Assembly: GCF_006385575.1 (NCBI RefSeq)
Contig: NZ_CP041040.1
Coordinates: 2,232,001 to 2,296,000 of the forward strand
Source: Microbacterium foliorum
GTDB taxonomy: Bacteria > Actinomycetota > Actinomycetes > Actinomycetales > Microbacteriaceae
Direction of reading: 5' to 3'
Length of the DNA: 64,000 nt
This document shows, one piece after another, positions 58,992 through 64,000 of the stretch. The notes beneath the pieces were generated by a model. It was not told the origin of the DNA, ran no database searches, and saw nothing but the letters and a program-made list of their open reading frames with translations. The number at the start of each line of letters is the position of its first letter. The first letter of the stretch is position 1. A program made the position numbers and the translations under genes.

Positions 58992-59576
58992 ATGGCGACG
59001 ATCACGACAGAGGTGGCGACGACCGCCCGGTGGGACGACGTTCAGCATGCGCTCACCGGCGGCGGCGATGGTGCCAGCTGCCAGTGCATCTGGCCGATGC
59101 TGAGCAACAAGGAGTGGAATGAGACGACCACGCCGCAGCGCACCGAGATGTTGCGCGATGAGATCGAGGCGGGCCCTCCCCCTGGCCTGATCGCCTATGT
59201 CGACGGCGACGCGGCCGGGTGGATCCGGATCGGGCCGCGCACGAAACAGCAGCGGGTGCCGCGCACGCGCATGATCGCGGCAGCATCCGCCGAGCCCTTC
59301 GACGACGACTCGGTATGGGCAGTCACATGCTTCGTGGTCCGTCGCGAACATCGACGCTCCGGCCTCAACCTCGAACTTCTGCGCGCCGCGGTCGACTTCG
59401 CGCGAACCTCGGGAGCCCGACTCATTGAGGGCTATCCTGTCGACACCCGCGGCGAGAAGAAGCGCACGAACGACCTGTTCCACGGCATGCTCACCACATT
59501 CCTGGCCGCCGGCTTCGAGGAGAGAGCCGAGATGAAGCCGGGACGAGCTCTCGTGGCATTGGAGCTCTCCGCGTGA
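58992..59576 (+). CDS. GNAT-family N-acetyltransferase
   Basis: A 194-residue acetyltransferase from the ATG at 58992. The acetyl-CoA loop is RREHRRSGLN, and the IEGYPVDTRGEK block follows. PPPGLIAYVDGDAAGWI matches the equivalent segment of the protein at 4819, so the two are paralogues. It overlaps the small HhH gene downstream by four bases. Substrate unknown. Confidence 0.87.
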   Translation: MATITTEVATTARWDDVQHALTGGGDGASCQCIWPMLSNKEWNETTTPQRTEMLRDEIEAGPPPGLIAYVDGDAAGWIRIGPRTKQQRVPRTRMIAAASAEPFDDDSVWAVTCFVVRREHRRSGLNLELLRAAVDFARTSGARLIEGYPVDTRGEKKRTNDLFHGMLTTFLAAGFEERAEMKPGRALVALELSA

Positions 59577-59770
59577 CCGAAGAGACAGAGCTGCCGGCAT
59601 CCATGGGCAAGGTCGCTCGCAGAGAGCTGGCTCTGCAGGGATTCACCCGTCTCGAGCAGTTTGACGGAGTGTCCGAGAGCACGCTCCTCGCGATTCACGG
59701 AGTGGGCCCGAAAGCCATCCGCATCCTGCGCGAACAACTCGAATCCCTCGGCTCGGCTCTCCGACCGTGA
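59573..59770 (+). CDS. Small helix-hairpin-helix DNA-binding protein
   Basis: A 65-residue protein. VSESTLLAIHGVGPKAIRILREQL is a helix-hairpin-helix pattern like the RNA polymerase alpha C-terminal domain. The GTG start at 59573 overlaps the GNAT stop as GTGA, so the pair is translationally coupled. It may bind DNA or nucleic acid nonspecifically. The reason for the pairing is not known. Confidence 0.8.
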   Translation: MTEETELPASMGKVARRELALQGFTRLEQFDGVSESTLLAIHGVGPKAIRILREQLESLGSALRP

Positions 59771-59791
59771 GCGACCGCTAGCGTGGGTGAC

Positions 59792-60247
59792 ATGAGCGAC
59801 AAGTACCCGACCATCGAAGACCCGGAACTGGGAGCCCTCACGCGCGCGACGACGGAGCTGTCTGATGGAACCGTGCTGACCCACGACTGGTACGCCGGCG
59901 GTACGGTGGTCAACGGTGCTCCCCTCGATCTCATGATCGAAGGAACCGACGCCGACGAGGCGGCCGCTCTGCTCCCCCACGTGCATGAGACGATCGCAGC
60001 CCTCGGAGTTCTGCGGCGTCTGGCCACGGATGCCGTTGTGGCCGCGTTCAGCAACGTCACCCCCGAGCAGTACGAGCTCGACGACGCGGCATCCGACCTC
60101 AGCCTCGAGACGCTCGAGGCTTCAGCCGACGGCACCGTCGTGCTCCACCTCATCGACACCTGCGGCCAGCACTTCCCCGAGGGATACTGGCCCGCCGTGC
60201 ACCTCGGCACTGACGGTCAGATCACCCAGGTCACCGTCGAGTCCTGA
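59792..60247 (+). CDS. Hypothetical protein
   Basis: A 151-residue acidic soluble protein, MSDKYPTIEDPELG at the start. Strands and helices alternate and the C-terminal part reads ADGTVVLHLIDTCGQHFPEGYW. It may belong to a small group of DUF2004-like proteins, but I am unsure. The ATG at 59792 is preferred over a GTG three codons earlier. Confidence 0.65.
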   Translation: MSDKYPTIEDPELGALTRATTELSDGTVLTHDWYAGGTVVNGAPLDLMIEGTDADEAAALLPHVHETIAALGVLRRLATDAVVAAFSNVTPEQYELDDAASDLSLETLEASADGTVVLHLIDTCGQHFPEGYWPAVHLGTDGQITQVTVES

Positions 60248-60287
60248 CCGCGTCTGGCGACGTTCGATCCCGCCCTACGATGGGGAG

Positions 60288-60956
60288 ATGCAGCGCCGCC
60301 GTCAGCTTGATCCGCTTCTGTGGGCATTCCTGCCCTACATCGCGGTCTCGGTGACCCACGTGGTGCTGCTGAGCCTCGACAGCCCTGCGGCCGGGCCGAC
60401 CAAGCTGCTCCTGATGCCCCTGCTCGCCGCGCCGGTGCTGGTGTCGCTGCGCCGGATCCGGGAGCGCGCCGCTCAGGCATTGATCCTCGGGGCCCTTGCG
60501 TTCTCATGGCTCGGCGACAGCGCGGGTGCGCTCTTCCCCGCCGCGCCGGAAGTACCGCTGATGCTGATGTTCTTCGGCATCGCGCATCTGGCATACATCA
60601 CTCTCTTCATCCGTCACCTCGCGCAGCGTCGGATGCCGCGGTGGGCGCTCGTCTACGCCGGATGGTGGGTGGCGATGGTGGCTTTCGTTGGGCCACATGC
60701 CGGTGGGCTGCTGATCGCGGTCGCCTTCTACGGACTCGTCCTCGGTGCCACAGCCGCATTCTCCACTCGGTGCCATCCGCGCGTCGCGATCGGCGGTGCT
60801 TTCTTCCTCGCGAGCGACACGGTATTGGCCCTTCGACTCTTCCTTCCCGACTCGCTCCCTGCCTGGAGCAGCCCTGCCATCATGGCCACCTACACGATCG
60901 GACAGGGCCTGATCATCGCCGGCGCCCTGATCGCACTGAGAAAGCGAGGTGCCTGA
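60288..60956 (+). CDS. Lysoplasmalogenase-like (YhhN/TMEM86) membrane protein
   Basis: A 222-residue integral membrane protein with about seven or eight helices. The pattern (FSWLGDSAGAL with a conserved GD, FGIAHLAYI, FFLASDTVLAL) fits the YhhN family, whose vertebrate members hydrolyse lysoplasmalogens. Enzyme activity is not proven for bacterial members. It overlaps the S4 gene by one base. Confidence 0.82.
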   Translation: MQRRRQLDPLLWAFLPYIAVSVTHVVLLSLDSPAAGPTKLLLMPLLAAPVLVSLRRIRERAAQALILGALAFSWLGDSAGALFPAAPEVPLMLMFFGIAHLAYITLFIRHLAQRRMPRWALVYAGWWVAMVAFVGPHAGGLLIAVAFYGLVLGATAAFSTRCHPRVAIGGAFFLASDTVLALRLFLPDSLPAWSSPAIMATYTIGQGLIIAGALIALRKRGA

Positions 60957-61342
60957 TGGCCGATGCCGCACGGGTCGACAGCTGGCTCTGGGCGATCCGC
61001 GTCTACAAGACGCGCTCGGCCGCGACGACCGCATGCCGCGCAGGGCATGTGCGCGTGAACGGCGACAGGGTGAAGGCCGCACAGCACGTGCGCATCGGCG
61101 ACGAGCTGCGTGTGCGGATCGCCGGCTTCGATCGGATCCTCATCGTTCGCCAGCTGCTCGTCAAGCGCGTCGGTGCACCAGTCGCGGCCCTCGCCTACGA
61201 GGATCGCACGCCCGAGCGCGAGCCTCAGGCCGCTCTCGGGCTGCGCGATCGGGGCGCGGGGCGACCCACGAAGCGCGAGCGACGCGACATCGACAAGCTG
61301 CGGGGTCGAGGATATGAGGATGACGGCATATTCCATGGCTGA
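60956..61342 (+). CDS. S4-domain RNA-binding protein (Hsp15-like)
   Basis: A 128-residue basic protein. An S4 domain covers about 6-60 (RVDSWLWAIRVYKTRSAATTACRAGHV). A basic C-terminal tail (GRPTKRERRDI) is typical of Hsp15-type proteins that bind 50S subunits carrying stalled nascent chains. ATG overlaps the previous stop (TGATG). Confidence 0.88.
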   Translation: MADAARVDSWLWAIRVYKTRSAATTACRAGHVRVNGDRVKAAQHVRIGDELRVRIAGFDRILIVRQLLVKRVGAPVAALAYEDRTPEREPQAALGLRDRGAGRPTKRERRDIDKLRGRGYEDDGIFHG

Positions 61343-61355
61343 CGCTGGAACATAG

Positions 61356-61371
61356 TCGAACATATCTTCTA
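61356..61371 (+). promoter_or_regulatory. LexA (SOS) box candidate before the DUF222/HNH gene
   Basis: TCGAACATATCTTCTA matches 10 of 12 defined positions of the actinobacterial box TCGAAC-N4-GTTCGA. It lies 10 bp before the ATG at 61382. Confidence 0.6.
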
Positions 61372-61381
61372 AACTGAGGTC

Positions 61382-62839
61382 ATGGCTCAGCGCACCGATC
61401 TCGACCTCGATCTCGACGAGCGCCGCCGCCTGCTCGACGAGTGGGTCGCCACACGGCGCCAGATCGCTGCTCTCGAAGCCCAGTCGTACGCGCTCCTCGT
61501 CGAGCGCATCAAAGTGCACGACGCCGACGTCTCCGAGAGCCCCCACCACCGTGATGCGATCTACAGATCGATGATCGCGGAGTACTCCGCGGCAGGGCAC
61601 ATCCCGAAGGGTTCCGTCGAGTACGCCTTCACCGACGCGCGCACCCTCACGCGCGCGCTTCCCGCGGTGCACGCCAGCTTCGCCGCAGGTGCCATCACCG
61701 CGCGGCACGTCCGTGAGATCGTGCGGGCCAGCGAGATCGTCGACGATGCCATCCGCGACGGGCGAGTGGAGCCCGCCACGATGGGCCTCTACGAGACGGC
61801 TGTTCTGGTGGTCGCCGAGCAGGACACCGCACAACGAACAAAGATCCATGCTCGCACGGTCGCCGCCGGTCTCGTCGGTGAGACCGTCGTCGGGGCCCAG
61901 CGGCGTGCGGCAGCCGAACGCTGCGTCACCGTCAGGTCGGTCGGCGACGGTCTGGCTGCGCTCACGGCGATCCTCCCCGAGTGGGTCGCCGTGGCAATCT
62001 CCGACCGACTCACGCAGATGGCGCGACACATCGCCCGCACCCGCGACGAGCGAGAGCCGATCCTCGAGCCACTCGACGACGACTCCGAGAACTCGCTCTA
62101 CCTCTCCGATCTCTCGCCCGAAGACCCCCGGTACGGTGCCTACTTCGAGGCCGGAGTGATCGCCGCCGACGGTACCTTCGTCACCGATCCGCTCGCCGGC
62201 CTGATCGACCCGATGACCGATCCGGCGAGTCCCGACATCGAGCATCTTTCCGGCGATACCCGCACGTTCGATCAGATCCGCGCCGATCTGCTGTCCGATC
62301 TGCTGCTCTCCTCTGATCCGAGCGAAGCGAACGGCACAGGACTAGAGAACGTCTCGGCCCGCATTCAGGTGACGGTCGCTGCGAGCACCCTTGCCGGAGA
62401 TGACGATCGACCCGCCGAGCTCGACGGACACGGCCCACTCGATCCCGATGTCGCGCGCGGACTCGCGGGGCGTTGCACCGGATGGTCACGCCTGTTCCTC
62501 GACGCGACCGGCCTGGTGACAGAGACCGACTCCTACTCCCCCACGGAGCAGATGCGGCGCTTCCTTCGAGCGCGCGATCAGCACTGCAGATTCCCCGGAT
62601 GCCGGATGCCGGTGCACCGCTGCGAGATCGACCACAACCACGACCACGCTCGTGGCGGAAGAACACGCATCGACAACCTCAGTCACTTCTGCACGACGCA
62701 TCATTCGCTCAAACATCCCGACATCGATGAGCGGCACCGGTGGAGGGCCCGTCAGACTCCTGACGGGAGCATCACCTGGACCAGTCCACTCGGCAGAGAT
62801 TACGTCGATCCACCTCGTCGACGAGTCATGTTCGTCTGA
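61382..62839 (+). CDS. DUF222/HNH endonuclease (13E12-repeat family)
   Basis: A 485-residue protein. The DUF222 region spans about 10-340. The C-terminal HNH domain (about 398-450) has CRFPGCRMPVHRCEIDHNH and FCTTHHSLKH, giving the metal-binding Cys/His set. These are the 13E12 proteins, present in many copies in actinobacteria; several are LexA-controlled in mycobacteria. Function is unproven. A LexA-like box precedes it. Confidence 0.9.
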   Translation: MAQRTDLDLDLDERRRLLDEWVATRRQIAALEAQSYALLVERIKVHDADVSESPHHRDAIYRSMIAEYSAAGHIPKGSVEYAFTDARTLTRALPAVHASFAAGAITARHVREIVRASEIVDDAIRDGRVEPATMGLYETAVLVVAEQDTAQRTKIHARTVAAGLVGETVVGAQRRAAAERCVTVRSVGDGLAALTAILPEWVAVAISDRLTQMARHIARTRDEREPILEPLDDDSENSLYLSDLSPEDPRYGAYFEAGVIAADGTFVTDPLAGLIDPMTDPASPDIEHLSGDTRTFDQIRADLLSDLLLSSDPSEANGTGLENVSARIQVTVAASTLAGDDDRPAELDGHGPLDPDVARGLAGRCTGWSRLFLDATGLVTETDSYSPTEQMRRFLRARDQHCRFPGCRMPVHRCEIDHNHDHARGGRTRIDNLSHFCTTHHSLKHPDIDERHRWRARQTPDGSITWTSPLGRDYVDPPRRRVMFV

Positions 62840-62932
62840 TCTCAGCGACGTGCTCCATCGAGGCAGTGCCTCGTGCTCCAGGCGATACACGACTCCGCCT
62901 CGCGTTGCCCTGCTTTCGTGCGGCAGAAACGA

Positions 62933-63871
62933 TTACTGCGGCAGCACGTCCAGCAGCCAGCCGGCCGAATAGATCTGCGCGGCGCCTGCCGCCTCGACGC
63001 GATGCTGCAGCTCTCGGTCGCTGGTGACGACAATGACATGCTGTCCGGCTCGCGTTCGACGCTCGACCTCCGCGACGATCGCATCGTCTCCCGCCGCGTC
63101 GGCGCGCACGATCGAGACGCCACCCGCGGGGAGCAACTCGGGCGCTTCGGCATCAGCATCCGATGAGGGAGTCGCGATCCCTCGCGCCTGCCCTTCCACC
63201 ACCAGAGCGATCTGCGGGAACCAGGTCGTTCCGCCGACGCCGAGGTCAGACGCCGGCACGGCAAGCCCGTTCAGCCGCCCAGACAGTCGAGTTGCCGCCG
63301 CCGCGCGGTCCTTCCACCAGCCGTCGGGCACGGAGCCGACCACGTTCGCGGCATCGACGACGAGCGACGGACGAACCTCGAGCAGCGCGCGAAGAGCCGG
63401 CCATGCACTGCCGAAACCGGGGTGCAGAGGTCGCGAGTCGACCTCATCGACCGGCACCCACTCGAGCGCCACGCTCTCAGGGTCACTGATCACGGGCTCG
63501 AACGGGCGCACGACGTCGGCGATGACGGTCGTGTACGACCACACATCGAGATCGAGCACACTGGTGAACCGCGGCCGCACGGCACCATCGGGAACGCCCG
63601 CCTCCTCCTGCGCCTCACGCACAGCACCCACGATCGCGCTCTCGCCCTCGTGCATCGCGCCGCCGGGCAGTCCCCATGTGCCACCGAAGTGGCTCCATGA
63701 GACGCGGTGCTGCAGCAGGATTCCGCGCTCGGCGTCGAATGCAAGCAGGCCCGCGGCACCGAAACGCCCCCAGTACTTCTCCCCCGACGGAGCGACCACC
63801 CAGGCGTCACCCGGGTTCCGGGGCCCATCGGGGCGGCGAGGCTCACCTGGGGCAGGAGGTACGACAGTCAC
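62933..63871 (-). CDS. Nudix hydrolase fused to an NYN/PIN-like nuclease domain
   Basis: A 312-residue two-domain protein. The Nudix box GAMHEGESAIVGAVREAQEEAGV (71-93) is complete, so residues about 20-150 hydrolyse a nucleoside diphosphate-linked substrate. From about 168 a second domain has VVDAANVVGS (Asp173), GDDAIV (Asp263) and TSDRELQ (Asp285), the acidic pattern of NYN/PIN ribonucleases. Start ATG at 63871. This layout may link metabolite or cap-like decapping with RNA cleavage (inference). Confidence 0.85.
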   Translation of the reverse strand: MTVVPPAPGEPRRPDGPRNPGDAWVVAPSGEKYWGRFGAAGLLAFDAERGILLQHRVSWSHFGGTWGLPGGAMHEGESAIVGAVREAQEEAGVPDGAVRPRFTSVLDLDVWSYTTVIADVVRPFEPVISDPESVALEWVPVDEVDSRPLHPGFGSAWPALRALLEVRPSLVVDAANVVGSVPDGWWKDRAAAATRLSGRLNGLAVPASDLGVGGTTWFPQIALVVEGQARGIATPSSDADAEAPELLPAGGVSIVRADAAGDDAIVAEVERRTRAGQHVIVVTSDRELQHRVEAAGAAQIYSAGWLLDVLPQ

Positions 63872-63959
63872 CCCTTCAGCCTATCACAGCATCGGGGCAT
63901 CGGCACGCATCCGGGTCACACGCGGGAACAGGTGTCCGCACGTGCGACCCGGCAGCGGA

Positions 63960-64000
63960 TCAGCGCTGGCGCTTCTCGCGCACTCGCATGTTGATGACGA
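63960..64000 (-). CDS. 3' end of a gene outside the window
   Basis: Only the last 12 codons and a TGA are seen, ending MRVREKRQR. The basic tail would suit a membrane protein cytoplasmic end, but the gene cannot be identified. The stop is 88 bp upstream of the Nudix gene start on the same strand. Confidence 0.4.
   Translation of the reverse strand, partial: VINMRVREKRQR

Overview
The window is 64 kb of GC-rich DNA from an actinobacterium. It is most likely a member of the Microbacteriaceae, close to Microbacterium (inference). The grounds are Wag31/DivIVA, SepF and MraZ with no FtsA; a class II DAHP synthase; DnaE2 with ImuB; a GarA/FtsR locus; a DUF222/HNH protein; and gene order shared with mycobacteria and corynebacteria around the division cluster. 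The window is almost fully coding. No rRNA, CRISPR array, phage or intact insertion sequence was seen. One tRNA (Pro, anticodon GGG) is present.

Positions 1-23,281 hold one long minus-strand run, read from right to left: mraZ, rsmH, ftsL, ftsI, murF, mraY, murD, ftsW, murG, murC, ftsQ, ftsZ, yggS, sepF, yggT, divIVA, lspA, rluD, a GNAT acetyltransferase, dnaE and a truncated membrane protein. Many junctions overlap by 4 bp. murE is missing from its usual place between ftsI and murF. Three 10-bp-spaced MraZ boxes precede mraZ, and a second array of the same hexamer points the opposite way about 90 bp further upstream.

Positions 23,585-33,682 hold a DUF3040 protein, a polyprenyl diphosphate synthase, an Rv2175c-type DNA-binding protein, a LysM cell-wall protein, a PASTA Ser/Thr kinase, DAHP synthase, an acyltransferase, an acyl-CoA ligase and peptide deformylase. 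The order parallels the idsA2, Rv2175c, pknL, aroG, plsC-like, fadD15 stretch of Mycobacterium.

Positions 33,682-44,041 hold a ParA/MinD-type ATPase with a long Glu-Pro repeat, pyruvate carboxylase, a second ParA ATPase, two MerR regulators (one FtsR-like), a GarA/OdhI-like FHA protein, a CopC protein and dihydrolipoyl dehydrogenase. Pyruvate carboxylase, Lpd and the FHA protein tie this stretch to central carbon flux, and FtsR ties it back to ftsZ.

Positions 44,098-53,701 hold a type III polyketide synthase with a methyltransferase, a CYTH protein, a small protein and an A24 prepilin peptidase. Then comes the imuA'-imuB-dnaE2 mutagenic repair operon behind a degenerate LexA-type site, followed by a hypothetical protein.

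Positions 53,702-64,000 are accessory in character: an AT-richer patch; a TetR regulator divergent from an MFS transporter-amidohydrolase pair with tandem operator-like sites; several small conserved proteins; tRNA-Pro; a GNAT/HhH pair; a lysoplasmalogenase-like membrane protein; an S4 RNA-binding protein; a DUF222/HNH protein behind a LexA-like box; a Nudix-NYN fusion; and the last codons of another gene. No wholly new system is evident. The best leads are the opposed MraZ-box arrays, the missing murE, the candidate regulatory site before ftsZ, the two LexA-like sites and the Nudix-NYN fusion.
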